A stretch of DNA of 64,000 nt from Amycolatopsis anabasis (GCF_009765355.1 NZ_VTHK01000002.1:186001-250000), one strand, 5' to 3'; shown: positions 45,001 through 53,436, counted from the first letter of the stretch. A program made the numbers and translations. The notes: a model not told the origin generated them from the sequence alone.

Positions 45001-45168
45001 GTCACCCACCGGCTGGCCAACATTCGCAACGCCGATCGGATTCTGGTGCTGGACAAGGGGAAGATCGTCGAACAGGGCACCCATGCCGAACTCATCGAGC
45101 TGCGAGGGAAGTACTACGAACTGTTCGAGATCCAAGCCGCGGCCTACCGCGACCCCGCCCGCGCCTAG
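42076..45168 (+). CDS. ABC exporter (membrane and ATPase domains) with a ~398-residue low-complexity insertion in the ATPase, 1030 aa
   Basis: Residues ~45-360: six-helix ABC membrane domain. Residues ~375-565 and ~969-1030 make up one ATPase domain: Walker A GENGSGKTT (~415-423), Q-loop VIAQEPAQWP, signature LSGGQWQ (~525), Walker B and D-loop ILVADEPTAALD (~545), then an in-frame insertion from 43786 to 44979 of Thr-, Ala-, Pro-rich repeats, after which the H-loop TILVTHRLANIRNADRILVL resumes. All catalytic motifs are present, and no stop or frameshift occurs. A normal homologue would have about 630 residues. Export substrate unknown. The insertion carries 18-bp and 105-bp tandem repeats. 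Confidence 0.9.
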   Translation: MVGEKTEPLIGVENVATPKWAYADERVATAGLRQALRGLPRVIAAVTRLAWQTAPRLTLLAGVVHVASGCVTAFGLLATADVFTSLLQQGPTPAKVLESLPAIAVVVLSYCLRALLDTAVASVEGTLRPRVVRAADDEVTAAVVRARLLAFEDADFRELARQGARHGVRAIESSIRLIADLLSSVISVAAAVITAGLLNPWLAPVLLLAAVADGWASGKVGKLNYQHYLDSVTRHVRKSVIEEAATYRTFALERHALTLQDRLLAEHRRISESLMRDEIRLAHRSNLIRLTGRAAAGAGTAAAYVVLGLLLYTGAMELALAGTAALAMRTASTALSNVMRAVNVLYEDSFHIDFYDKLRAEAARLRYPPSEIKAPADPAEIRLENVTFRYPGKETPALRNVSVRIRRGEVVALVGENGSGKTTLGKLLTGLYPPSEGKVYWDDVDLATADHDSVHGNIAVIAQEPAQWPMTARHNVTVGRLDRADPSRQAWTAAITGSGADEVLNSLPLEERTLLSKHFNDGQDLSGGQWQRMGIARGIYRDAAILVADEPTAALDAKAEARVFAGLQHATTTTPVTTTTPVTTSTPVTTSTPVTTTTPVTTTTTTATTNPAATPATATTPDTAAFSATAAATPATTSPATSATPATPVTAATSVTAATSVTAATSATAATKTPAAAATAATPVTAATSVTAATSATAATSATAATKTPAAAATAAIPVTAATSATAATTSPAATPVTVAAPTTAPARTPGTPAAAGNSAATGNSGNPATMNPAATPTTGVIPVSVPDANPGSPVATGNSGNPATMNLAATPTTAATPTTVAAPVSVPAANPGSPVATANPENPATPTTVAAPTSAPIPDAAPTANLGHPAAIANSSKPSPAATPAVTVNPADTPITAVAANPFATPVAAPAANPVPAANPVPAANPERAANPERAANPAAASGVAYSATAANPAAAAPAAPHTNSAVTRRTTILVTHRLANIRNADRILVLDKGKIVEQGTHAELIELRGKYYELFEIQAAAYRDPARA
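43792..43881. repeat. Five 18-bp tandem repeats in the ABC exporter gene
   Basis: Unit ACCACCCCAGTCACCACG, with ACC/AGC variation in the first codon; encodes TTPVTT/STPVTT hexapeptides. Phase is kept in multiples of three. Confidence 0.95.
44011..44220. repeat. 105-bp tandem duplication in the ABC exporter gene
   Basis: Copy 1 is 44011-44115 and copy 2 is 44116-44220, differing by one codon (Val/Ala); a diverged third copy begins at 44221. Each encodes 35 residues (ATPVTAAT...KTPAAAATA). Within each copy 18- and 15-bp sub-repeats (TAATSV/TAATSA) are visible. Confidence 0.93.
44821..44892. repeat. Four 18-bp tandem repeats in the ABC exporter gene
   Basis: Two copies of GTACCCGCCGCGAACCCT/C then two of GAACGCGCCGCGAACCCC/T; encode VPAANP twice and ERAANP twice. 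Confidence 0.93.
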
Positions 45169-45249
45169 TGTCGTGACTGCGCGGACCTTTTGCGGGGTCA
45201 ACCGTTCCTGCTGGCGAGTGCGACCAGCCGACCGCGTTGCGGCTCGCCG

Positions 45250-46104
45250 TCAGGTGGCCGGTTTCTCCGCCACGCCGCACCACCAGAAGGGGCGTGCCCG
45301 GAGCTCGACGGCGTTCAGTTCGTGGTCCGGTCGCCAATCGGGCAGGTGGGTCAGGCCGGGCTCGACCATCGTCCAGTCGCCGAACCAGGGTTCGATTTCG
45401 CCGCGATCGCGCAGCCAGCCCGGGTTGCTGGTGTTCTTGTAGGCGTCGGCGAACCTGCGGACCGCCGCCTGATCCTCCTCGGACGCGTCGTCGCATGCGA
45501 GATGCGTCAGCGCCAGCCAACTGCCCGGGGCGAGTTTGCGCTGGTAGTGCCGGATCAGATCGACGGGCCGATCGTGATCGCCGACGAAGTGCATCACCGC
45601 GATCATCAGCAGGCACACGGGTTGGCCGAGGTCGAGGAGGCGCCGGGTCGTTTCGTGGCGGAGGATCCGTTCGGGATTGCGCAGATCTTCCTGCACGATC
45701 CCGGCCCAGTTCGTGGCGGCGTGCTCTTCCAGGATCAGTGTCGCGTGCGCCGCGGCGACCGGTTCGTAGTCGACGTAGACCACCGTCGCGCGTTCTCCCG
45801 CGGGCAAATGGTCGCGGACCACTTCGTGCACGTTGCCGACGGTCGGAACACCGGACCCGATGTCCAGGAACTGGCGGATCCCGGCGTCCAGCGCGGCCTT
45901 CACGACCCGCCCGAGGAATTGCCGATTCTGCCGGGCCACCTCCTTGATCAGCGGAAAGAGTTGCTCGACCTTCTTGCCGAATTCCCGGTCCACCGCCCAG
46001 TTCTGGGTGCCGCCCAGGTACCAGTCGTACATCCGGGCCGCGGACGGCTTCTCGGTGTCGACACCGGTCGGCGCGTCTGGGGCGGCGTCGTTCAAGTCGG
46101 TCAT
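45250..46104 (-). CDS. DUF574 / Methyltransf_19 SAM-dependent methyltransferase, paralogue A, 284 aa
   Basis: Family hallmark at the N-terminus: GVDTEKPSAARMYDWYLGGT then NWAVDREFGKKV. Motif I is IRQFLDIGSGVPTVGNVHEV; the SAM-acidic residue is in VVYVDYEPVAAAHA. Such proteins (SCO-type SAM methyltransferases) are abundant in actinomycetes, usually of unknown target and often near HTH-DUF397 pairs, which are absent here. Its paralogue lies 405 bp upstream on the same strand; alignment is gap-free and roughly three quarters identical by eye. Confidence 0.9.
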   Translation of the reverse strand: MTDLNDAAPDAPTGVDTEKPSAARMYDWYLGGTQNWAVDREFGKKVEQLFPLIKEVARQNRQFLGRVVKAALDAGIRQFLDIGSGVPTVGNVHEVVRDHLPAGERATVVYVDYEPVAAAHATLILEEHAATNWAGIVQEDLRNPERILRHETTRRLLDLGQPVCLLMIAVMHFVGDHDRPVDLIRHYQRKLAPGSWLALTHLACDDASEEDQAAVRRFADAYKNTSNPGWLRDRGEIEPWFGDWTMVEPGLTHLPDWRPDHELNAVELRARPFWWCGVAEKPAT

Positions 46105-46509
46105 CTCGGATCCCCACTGTCCTGCGCGGTGTTCGGCGGAAGCTCAGCGTATCGCGTGCGTCACATTCGCCCGCGCCGCACGGTACGCGAATGCCCGGGC
46201 GGGATTCGCCGCGGGCACCGCGCCGCACGGTGCCGCCAATGCCGAATCACTTCGGGACCAGGCCCCGGTCAGACTGCCCCGGCGTCATTCGATATCGGTC
46301 GCGGCGGTACGCATCGAAACAATCGCCCCATTCGCCGGTCGCGCCGACCAGCCGTCCTGGGGAGAGGCGCGGTGACTCCTTCGTCGCGGAACTCCGCATG
46401 CTCGAGAACGCGGGAAGCGGCGGGCCCCGAGCCTGCCCGCTGATCAAGACGCGCCGGACACCTCATCCGCTCACGGCCCTGGGCTGGGGTAAGCGAGGCG
46501 GAAAGCGCC
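46105..46509. other. Intergenic region between the two methyltransferase paralogues
   Basis: 405 bp. It carries the promoter of paralogue A; a 13-bp direct repeat CGCGCCGCACGGT occurs at 46172-46184 and 46219-46231. Open frames here lack codon bias or ribosome sites, and I see no supported gene. Confidence 0.5.
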
Positions 46510-47364
46510 CTAATCGCCGGGTTTCCGCGCCACCCCGCACCAGGCGAACGGGCGTGCGGTGGACTCGGCGACGGTCAACTCGTAGTCCGGCCGCCAGTCC
46601 GGCAGGTGGGTGATCCCCGGCTCGACCAGGGACCAGTCGCCGAACCACGGGGCCAGTTCGTCGCGTTCCCGCACCCACAACGGGTTGCTGGTGTCCCGGT
46701 ACGCGTCGGCGAACCGCCGCACCGCGGCCTGGTCCTCCTCATCGGCTTCTTCGCAGGCGATATGCGTCAGCGCCAGCCAACTGCCCGGCGCGACCCTGCG
46801 CCGGTACCGTTCCAGCAGTTCCTCCGGCCGGTCGTCGCCACCGACGAAATGCAGCACGGCGATCAGCAGCAGGCACACCGGCTGGTCCAGGTCGATCAGC
46901 CGCTTCGTTTCGGCATGGTCGAAGATCTTTTTGGGAGCGCGCAGGTCCTCCTGCACGATCGTGGCCCAGTCGGTCGCCTCGTCCTGTTCGAGGATCAGCG
47001 TCGCGTGCGCGACGGCCACCGGTTCGTAGTCGACGTACACCACCGTCGCCCGTTCCCCGGCGGGCAGGTGCTCCCGGACGATCTCGTGCACGTTGCCGAC
47101 CGTGGGCACGCCGGACCCGAGATCCACGAACTGCCGGATGCCCGCGTCCAGCGCGGCGGTCACCGCGCGGCGCAGGAACCGCCGGTTCTGCTTGGCGACT
47201 TCCCGGACATGCGGCCAGAGCTGCACGACCTTCTTGCCGAATTCCCGGTCCACCGCCCAGTTCTGGGTGCCACCCAGATACCAGTCGTACATCCGGGCCG
47301 CGGACGGCTTCTCGGTGTCGACACCGCTGGGCATCGCCGGGGCGGAGTCGTTCGGGTCGGGCAT
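46510..47364 (-). CDS. DUF574 / Methyltransf_19 SAM-dependent methyltransferase, paralogue B, 284 aa
   Basis: Same length and motif order as paralogue A: GVDTEKPSAARMYDWYLGGT, FVDLGSGVPTVGNVHEI, VVYVDYEPVAVAHA, LLLIAVLHFVGGDDRP and a conserved closing ARPFAWCGVARKP. Differences cluster at residues ~45-60 and ~150-190, possibly the substrate side. Tandem duplication, not a broken copy. Confidence 0.9.
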   Translation of the reverse strand: MPDPNDSAPAMPSGVDTEKPSAARMYDWYLGGTQNWAVDREFGKKVVQLWPHVREVAKQNRRFLRRAVTAALDAGIRQFVDLGSGVPTVGNVHEIVREHLPAGERATVVYVDYEPVAVAHATLILEQDEATDWATIVQEDLRAPKKIFDHAETKRLIDLDQPVCLLLIAVLHFVGGDDRPEELLERYRRRVAPGSWLALTHIACEEADEEDQAAVRRFADAYRDTSNPLWVRERDELAPWFGDWSLVEPGITHLPDWRPDYELTVAESTARPFAWCGVARKPGD

Positions 47365-47467
47365 GCGGATCCCCCATCACGGTGTACGCGGCAGGCAGGT
47401 TGCAGAGTAGCGCGCCGATCATGAAGTGTGGTCGCGGTACCGGTTTGGATGACCCAGGGAGTGATCA

Positions 47468-49300
47468 GTGGCGAACGACCAGGTATGCCCGCGGCCGCAG
47501 CTCGTCCGGCCAGGCTGGATCGATCTGTGCGGGGACTGGCAATTCGCGTTCGACGACGAAGACCGTGGCCTGGCCGCCCGGTGGGAACGCGACGCGAACG
47601 CATTCGATCGGACGATCACCGTGCCCTATCCGCCGGAGTCACCGCTTTCCGGCGTGCACGCTCCCGAACCTCATCCGGTGGTGTGGTACCGCCGCGAATT
47701 CATCGCCCGCGGCGAACTGTCCGGCCGGCGGGTTCTGCTGCATTTCGGCGCCGTCGACTATGCGGCGACCGTCTGGGTCAACGGGGTGCCGGTCGGTGGG
47801 CACGAGGGCGGGCAGGCGCCCTTCGCGCTGGACGTGACCGACGCCCTCGATCCGGAGGCCGCGACCCAGGTGCTCGTGGTCCGCGCCGAGGACCGCCCGG
47901 AGGACGGCTCCCAGCTCACCGGGAAACAGGACTGGCGCCCCGAACCGCATGACATCTGGTACCACCGCACGACCGGCATCTGGCAGCCGGTGTGGCTCGA
48001 GGCGGTCGCCGAGCAGCACCTGACCAAGCTGCACTGGACCCCGCACCTGGCCACCGCCTCGGTGACCTGCGAGGGTGAACTCTCCCGCGAACCGGGTGCC
48101 ACCCTCGCCATCCGCGTCGCGTTGCGGCTCGGCGACGAACTACTCGCCGAGCAGACGGTCCGGGTGGACCGCCGCCGGTTCCGGTTCGACATCGCGATCC
48201 CGGCGGCCCGGCACGGCCAAGATCGCGCCCGGCTCCTGTGGTCCCCGGAACAACCCGTCCTGATCGACGCGAGCGTCGAGGTGCTCACCGAACAGGTGCC
48301 GGTGGACGCCGTGCACAGTTATTTCGGCTTCCGCGAAGTCGGCGTCGCCGATGGCCGGTTCCTGCTCAACCACGTCCCGTACTACCTGCGCATGGTCCTC
48401 GAACAAGGCTACTGGCCGGGATCGCATCTGGCCGCGCCGGACGCGGACGCGTTGCGCCGGGAAGTGGAGCTGATCAAGGAACTCGGCTTCAACGGCGTCC
48501 GCGTGCACCAGAAGACCGAGGACCCGCGTTTCCTGTTCTGGTGCGACCGGCTCGGCCTGCTCGTCTGGGGCGAGACGGCCAGCGCGTACGAGTTCGGCCC
48601 CGCCGCCGTGCACCGGCTCACCCGCGACTGGCAGGAGATCGTCGACCGCGACCGCAGCCACCCCAGCGTCGTCACCTGGATTCCGCTCAACGAAAGCTGG
48701 GGCGTTCCCGACATCGCGATCGCACCGGAACAGGCGCATTTCGCCAACGCGCTGTACCACCTGACCCGTGCCCTCGACCCGACTCGCCCGGTGATCTCCA
48801 ACGACGGCTGGGAAATCGCCGAAGCCGACATCCTCGGCGTGCACGACTACGCACCCACCGGCTCCTCGTTGCGGGACCGCTACGGCGATGCCGACGCGGT
48901 GCGCCACGCCCTGGGACCGGGCCGACCGGGCGGCCGGCGGGTCTTGCTCGGCTCCGGCGGTGATCTCGGCCGCCCGGTCATGCTGACCGAGTTCGGCGGA
49001 CTGTCCTACGCGCCCGAGGCCGGGGAGAAGTGGTTCGGCTACGCCACGGTCGCCGATGCCGACGAACTCGCACGCCGGCTCGAGGACCTGTTCTCCGCGG
49101 TGCTCGAGTCCCCGGTACTGGCCGGTTTCTGCTACACCCAGCTCACCGACACCGAACAGGAACGCAACGGTCTCCTCACCGCGGACCGCACGCCGAAAGT
49201 GCCGGTCGTCCGGCTCCGCGCCATCCTCACCCGCCCCGCCGCCGCGTTACCGGCAGAGGAGGTCAGCGCGGCGCGCGAGGGCCGCGGCCTCACCCCGTGA
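47468..49300 (+). CDS. Glycoside hydrolase family 2 protein, 610 aa
   Basis: Three-domain GH2 core: sugar-binding jelly roll (LCGDWQFAFDDEDRG, EFIARGELSGRRVLLHFGAV), Ig-like domain, and TIM barrel with acid/base Glu in WIPLNESWGVPDI and nucleophile Glu in VMLTEFGGLSYAP. No signal peptide, so it probably acts inside on imported oligosaccharides; specificity (beta-galactosidase, glucuronidase or mannosidase-like) cannot be read from motifs. GTG at 47468 after AGGGAGTGATCA. No sugar transporter adjoins. Confidence 0.9.
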   Translation: MANDQVCPRPQLVRPGWIDLCGDWQFAFDDEDRGLAARWERDANAFDRTITVPYPPESPLSGVHAPEPHPVVWYRREFIARGELSGRRVLLHFGAVDYAATVWVNGVPVGGHEGGQAPFALDVTDALDPEAATQVLVVRAEDRPEDGSQLTGKQDWRPEPHDIWYHRTTGIWQPVWLEAVAEQHLTKLHWTPHLATASVTCEGELSREPGATLAIRVALRLGDELLAEQTVRVDRRRFRFDIAIPAARHGQDRARLLWSPEQPVLIDASVEVLTEQVPVDAVHSYFGFREVGVADGRFLLNHVPYYLRMVLEQGYWPGSHLAAPDADALRREVELIKELGFNGVRVHQKTEDPRFLFWCDRLGLLVWGETASAYEFGPAAVHRLTRDWQEIVDRDRSHPSVVTWIPLNESWGVPDIAIAPEQAHFANALYHLTRALDPTRPVISNDGWEIAEADILGVHDYAPTGSSLRDRYGDADAVRHALGPGRPGGRRVLLGSGGDLGRPVMLTEFGGLSYAPEAGEKWFGYATVADADELARRLEDLFSAVLESPVLAGFCYTQLTDTEQERNGLLTADRTPKVPVVRLRAILTRPAAALPAEEVSAAREGRGLTP

Positions 49301-49366
49301 TCCGGCCCCACCCGCGAGGCGCTATGGCTGCACCCGGCGGCCGGTGGGATGCCGCGGAGTCCCCGG

Positions 49367-50149
49367 TCAGCCTTGCTGAACCGGCACCACGATCACCTCG
49401 GCGAGGTTGACGCGTGGCGGCGCGGCCGCGGCGTAGGCGATCACCTCTGCGATGTCCTCGGCCCGGAGAGGCTCGATCTGGCGGCGCATGCCGGACAGAG
49501 CGTCGCGGGAGTCGGCATCACTGGTGTCCGCACCCAGTTCGGTGAGGGTGACGCCGGGCTCGACGTTCTTCACCCGGACGTTCCGCGGCCCGAACTCGGC
49601 GCGCAGGTTGCGGGTCAGATGCGCCACCGCGGCCTTCGTGGCGGCGTAGACCGACCAGCCGGGGTAGCGCAGATGCCCACCAACCGAGCCGATGTGCACC
49701 AGGTCCGCCCGCTCTCCGTCGGCGGCCACGGCGACGAGGTCGTCGATGAACGCTCGCCCGGTGTTGAGCAAACCCCGCACATTGGCGTCGAGCATGCGGT
49801 CCCATTCGGTCTCGTCGGCCCGCTCGAACGGTGCACCCAGCATCGCGCCGGCGTTCGCCACCACCAGGCTCACCCGGCCGAGGGCGGCCCGGATGGACTC
49901 GGCCGCCGCCCGCAGGGCTGCCCGGTCCGCCACATCGACCGGGTAGACCTCGGCCGCCGCGTGCCCTTCGCGTAGTTCGGTGGCCAACTCGTCCAGGCGG
50001 TCCTTGCGCCGCCCCAGGAGCGCGACGGCAGCACCGTCCGCCGCCAACCGGCGCGCGGTGGCCGCGCCAATCCCGCTGGTCGCCCCGGTCACCACGGCCA
50101 CGCGACCGGTCAACGGCCGGATTCCGGATCGGAAATCGGTATCAGTCAT
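49367..50149 (-). CDS. Short-chain dehydrogenase/reductase, 260 aa
   Basis: Classical SDR: cofactor motif VVTGATSGIGAATA (TGxxxGIG), VANAGA (NAG), Asn in NVRGLLNTG, catalytic Ser in VHIGSVGGH, and YAATK (Tyr and Lys). Arg residues after strand 2 (LLGRRKDRLDE) favour NADP(H). Substrate unknown. The start at 50149 has no clear ribosome site, but the fold begins within a few residues. Confidence 0.92.
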   Translation of the reverse strand: MTDTDFRSGIRPLTGRVAVVTGATSGIGAATARRLAADGAAVALLGRRKDRLDELATELREGHAAAEVYPVDVADRAALRAAAESIRAALGRVSLVVANAGAMLGAPFERADETEWDRMLDANVRGLLNTGRAFIDDLVAVAADGERADLVHIGSVGGHLRYPGWSVYAATKAAVAHLTRNLRAEFGPRNVRVKNVEPGVTLTELGADTSDADSRDALSGMRRQIEPLRAEDIAEVIAYAAAAPPRVNLAEVIVVPVQQG

Positions 50150-50276
50150 GGGGAGAACATTCGTCGCCGAACCCGGGTACCTGCCAGATCGCCTCTTTCC
50201 TGGGAATGCCGTGCCTAGGAACGACACAACCACCAACGCGGTCCGCGGCCTTCAGGCAGCCTTCCGATCGGAGCCA

Positions 50277-50313
50277 CGCGGGCGCGCCGGTGTGACCGGC
50301 CGGCGCGCCCGCG
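50277..50313. terminator. Strong GC hairpin
   Basis: Perfect 14-bp arms CGCGGGCGCGCCGG / CCGGCGCGCCCGCG, loop of 9. Downstream of the I36-inhibitor gene (stop 50422) and upstream of the SDR gene, both on the minus strand. Confidence 0.7.
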
Positions 50314-50421
50314 GGCATCGGGCCGGCCATCGGGGCAACCGGCCTGATGGATCCGCCCACGCCCGGCGTCTTCCTCCCCAGGAGCGGACGGCGGGCAGAC
50401 CCTGGTCAGCGGGACTCGCGG

Positions 50422-50826
50422 TCAGTTCCAGATCTGGATCGCGCGGACCAGGAAACGCGACTGCGGAACGAAAGTGCCGCCACCGGGATAGGTGGTGAAA
50501 TCGCCTTCCGTGGAACAATCCCGGTCCTGGTATATGGTCACCTCCCGGGCCATCCGGTTGGCGAACGAGCGCGCGTCAAGATTCCCGGGGAGCGGGATGC
50601 ATTCTTCCGGATTGGCGTTACGCAGATCCACGTGCTCGGCCTGGCCGCCGTAGAATTCTTCGGCCCAGGCGCAGAACTCACCTTGTGCACAGGCGGGCCC
50701 GGGCGGCGGCGTGGCCGCGTTTCCGGTTTCCGCTTGGGCGATCCCGCTGCTGCAAAGCAAGCCGAGGGCGGCGAGCACAAGTACTCGAGGCAGCCGCGCG
50801 CGCAGCCTGGGCAGGTGTCTGGTCAT
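50422..50826 (-). CDS. Secreted peptidase inhibitor family I36 protein, 134 aa
   Basis: Sec signal peptide (LPRVLVLAALGLLCSSGIAQA), then a ~95-residue beta/gamma-crystallin-like domain with four Cys and the segment GEFCAWAEEFYGGQAEHVDL. This matches I36 (SMI, Streptomyces metalloproteinase inhibitor) family proteins. Extracellular protease control is likely; the target is unknown. Ribosome site is GGGGGAGATTCCTC. Secreted proteases are encoded at 22-24 kb, but a link is only a guess. Confidence 0.85.
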   Translation of the reverse strand: MTRHLPRLRARLPRVLVLAALGLLCSSGIAQAETGNAATPPPGPACAQGEFCAWAEEFYGGQAEHVDLRNANPEECIPLPGNLDARSFANRMAREVTIYQDRDCSTEGDFTTYPGGGTFVPQSRFLVRAIQIWN

Positions 50827-51022
50827 GAGGAATCTCCCCCGTCGAAATGGTGGGGCGGCACCGGCGGCGCCGCGGTGGAATCGGATGACTCAACAATGGC
50901 GGGTTGGCTGGGGAATGTCAGCCCGCATTTCTACTTCTGTGGATAAGTAGTTCGACTTCGCCCTGCCGGGTACGAGTTGTCCACATTCGAATCGAAGGCG
51001 TTGCGCTGCGATGAATGTTCTG

Positions 51023-52108
51023 CTAGCGAATCGAGGCCGGTCCGGTCGACGCGCGAACCACCAGTTCCACGCCGAGGGTCACCGCCCGCGGTGGCCGCCG
51101 CCCGGCGAGCAGTCGCAGCGCGAGTTCACCCGCGGTCCGCCCCTTGCCCTCCAGGTCCTGCCGGACCGTGGTCAGCGCCGGATCCGCCCAGCGCGCCGCC
51201 GGTGTGTCATCGAAGCCGACGACGGACACGTCACCCGGCACGTCGAGCCGGAGTTCCCGGGCCACCGCCACCGCGGCGAGCGCGAGCTGATCGGACATGC
51301 ACAGCAACGCCGTGGGCCGCGGATCCCGGTCCAGCAGACCGCGTGCCCCCGGCATGGCGTCCTCGATGGACAGCCCGGAGGTCTCCCAGATCGGCACGTC
51401 GTCGGCGTCGATTCCGGCCTCGGCGAGCGTGTCCAGATAACCGGCGAGCCGATCCCGGTTGTCGCGGAAGCGGCTGCCCAAGCCTTCTGCCGCGGAAAGC
51501 GGACCGCCCCGCGGCGCGGACAGGCACTGCGCGGAGAGGATGCCGATGCGCCGATGTCCCAGCTCGAGCAGGTGCCGCGCCGAGGCCACCGCGCCGCCCC
51601 GATCGTCGGTGCTCACCCGGGCCGACCCGGGCACCACCGGCTGGTCGATCACCACGAGCGGCAGGCCCCGGTCGCGGACCGCGCGCAACGCGGGCGCCCC
51701 GTCGGCCAGCGAGTAGGCCACCGCGAGATCGGCCTGCGCGGCCAAAACCCGATCGGCCCGCGGTCCGCCGTCATCCCCGCCGGGCAGCAGCAGGAGCGCG
51801 TGTCCCTCGGGATCGACGGTCGCGGCGAGCGCGTCGAGCGTGATGGACAGCGCGGGGTCGGAGAACGCCGAGCGCAGGCCGGTGTCGAGCATGAACGCGA
51901 TCGCGCCCGCCCGGTTCGTGGCCAGGCTGCGGGCGACCGGATTCGGCCCGGTGTAGCCGAGGCGTTTCGCCGCCCGCAACACCTCCTCGCGCAGCGCGGC
52001 GGAGAGCTGGTCCGGCCGGTTGTAGGCGTTGGACACGGTCGCTCGGGAAACACCGACGGCATCCGCGACGTCGTCCAGCGTCGGCCGCCGCCGTCGGTTT
52101 CCAGTCAT
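51023..52108 (-). CDS. LacI-family transcriptional repressor, 361 aa
   Basis: Helix-turn-helix and hinge at residues 9-65: TLDDVADAVGVSRATVSNAY, NRPDQLSAALREEVLRAAKR, GYTGPNPVARSLATNR. Sugar-binding-protein-like effector domain follows (VVIDQPVVPGSARVSTDDRG, CMSDQLALAAVAVARELRL). It is divergent from the MFS gene, with an inverted repeat of LacI type between them, so it should regulate that transporter and itself. Confidence 0.92.
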   Translation of the reverse strand: MTGNRRRRPTLDDVADAVGVSRATVSNAYNRPDQLSAALREEVLRAAKRLGYTGPNPVARSLATNRAGAIAFMLDTGLRSAFSDPALSITLDALAATVDPEGHALLLLPGGDDGGPRADRVLAAQADLAVAYSLADGAPALRAVRDRGLPLVVIDQPVVPGSARVSTDDRGGAVASARHLLELGHRRIGILSAQCLSAPRGGPLSAAEGLGSRFRDNRDRLAGYLDTLAEAGIDADDVPIWETSGLSIEDAMPGARGLLDRDPRPTALLCMSDQLALAAVAVARELRLDVPGDVSVVGFDDTPAARWADPALTTVRQDLEGKGRTAGELALRLLAGRRPPRAVTLGVELVVRASTGPASIR

Positions 52109-52137
52109 TCGCGCAGTCTAAAACGGGCTGGACTTTC

Positions 52138-52149
52138 TGAAGCGCTTAA
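52138..52149. promoter_or_regulatory. LacI-type operator TGAAGCGCTTAA
   Basis: Near-perfect palindrome with the central CG step typical of LacI/GalR sites, one mismatch. Located 15 bp before the MFS start and 30 bp from the LacI start. Confidence 0.65.
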
Positions 52150-52163
52150 GACACGCTGTCGAC

Positions 52164-53378
52164 ATGGGGATTGCGAAAAGCCGCACACTGGCCGCCGAAC
52201 GAACCGCGGTCTTCGTCGTGTTCGCGCTCAACGGCGCGGCGCTGGGTTCCTGGGCCCCGCGCGTACCCGCCATCGCCGAACAGGTGCACGCCGCACCGGG
52301 TTCGCTGGGCCTCGCACTGCTCGGCGCGAGCGTCGGGATGCTGCTCGCCGCGTCCGCCTCCGGCCGCCTGCTCGAATGGGCCGGTTCGCGTGCGGTGATC
52401 GTGGCGTCGACCGTGCTCGCATGCGTTTTCCTGCCCCTGATCGGTTTCGCCGGATCGGTGGTGCAGCTGGGGCTTGTCCTGTTCGGACTCGGCGCCTCGG
52501 TGGGCGTCCTGGACGTGGGCATGAACATGGCCGCGGTGAACGTGGAGCGCCGGGCCGGCCGGGCGATCATGCCGACCTTCCACGCCGGGTTCAGCTTCGG
52601 CGGCCTGGTCGGATCGGCCGCGGCGGGCCTAGCCGCCACGCAGCACTGGTCGCCCGGGCGGCAACTGGTGGTCGCCGCCGCGGTCACCCTCCTGGTACTG
52701 ATCGCCGTCATCTGGGCCCTGCCCGGAGCGAAACCCGCGGCCCGGACGGCACGCGCCGCGGAGCCCGGTCCCGCGCTCGCCCGGCGGCCCGTGCTGTGGC
52801 TGCTGGCCGCGGTCGCGCTGTGCTCGGCGATCGCCGAAGGCGCCAGCTCCGACTGGTCGGTCCTGCTCCTGGTCACGGAGAACGGGATGAGCCAAGGGGC
52901 GGCCGCGCTCGCGTTCTCCGGGTTCTCGCTCGCGATGGCCCTGGCCAGGCTGGCCGGCACCTGGCTGCAGCGCCGGTTCGGCGCCACGCGCGCGCTCGCC
53001 GTCGGCGCCGTCGCGGCGGGTTGCGGCCTGGTCGCCGCCGCGTTGCTCCCGTTCCCGGTGGTGGGGTACGCCGGTTTCGCGCTCGCCGGGGCGGGTCTGG
53101 CCGCGTCCTTCCCGATTGCCCTGAGCATGGCCGGCGACGCGGGCAAGCGCGCGGACGACAGCGGGGGCGAGCGCGAGGTCGCCTTCGTCACGGCGATCGC
53201 CTATACCGGGTTCCTGGCCGGGCCCCCGATGATCGGCGGGGTCGCGCAGGTGACGTCGTTGTCGGTCTCGTTCGTGGTGGTGGGCTGCATCGCCGCGCTC
53301 ATCGCCCCGGCCGCGGTCGCGGCGAGCCGCGCGCGTGCCCGGGAATCCCGCGAGGCTCAGCTGTCCAGGGTCTGCTAG
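52164..53378 (+). CDS. MFS transporter, 404 aa
   Basis: Twelve helices in two six-helix halves, split by the loop GAKPAARTARAAEPG. FALNGAALGSWAPRVPAIAE and LASASGRLLEWAGSRAVI resemble the YbjJ-like group of MFS proteins, usually linked to sugar or metabolite export. Under LacI control from the divergent repressor gene, which implies a carbohydrate-like inducer. No GH or kinase gene is co-transcribed. Confidence 0.88.
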   Translation: MGIAKSRTLAAERTAVFVVFALNGAALGSWAPRVPAIAEQVHAAPGSLGLALLGASVGMLLAASASGRLLEWAGSRAVIVASTVLACVFLPLIGFAGSVVQLGLVLFGLGASVGVLDVGMNMAAVNVERRAGRAIMPTFHAGFSFGGLVGSAAAGLAATQHWSPGRQLVVAAAVTLLVLIAVIWALPGAKPAARTARAAEPGPALARRPVLWLLAAVALCSAIAEGASSDWSVLLLVTENGMSQGAAALAFSGFSLAMALARLAGTWLQRRFGATRALAVGAVAAGCGLVAAALLPFPVVGYAGFALAGAGLAASFPIALSMAGDAGKRADDSGGEREVAFVTAIAYTGFLAGPPMIGGVAQVTSLSVSFVVVGCIAALIAPAAVAASRARARESREAQLSRVC

Positions 53379-53436
53379 GCCGATCGGCGGCAACCGACTC
53401 GGCAGTCCTGGCGAAGGATTCGCGCTCGGTCGGGCC

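Noticed and set aside
43692..45095. 467-codon antisense frame of hydrophobic Ala/Val repeats
   Set aside because: Explained by the repeats of the ABC exporter gene; no ribosome site, and it runs into antisense of the conserved ATPase end.
42076..45168. Considered as two genes or a pseudogene broken by repeats
   Set aside because: A single uninterrupted frame joins both parts of the ATPase and the H-loop segment has no own start with ribosome site; repeats are all in multiples of three.
46247..46447. 66-codon minus-strand frame between methyltransferases
   Set aside because: No ribosome site, no homology that I recognise, weak codon bias.
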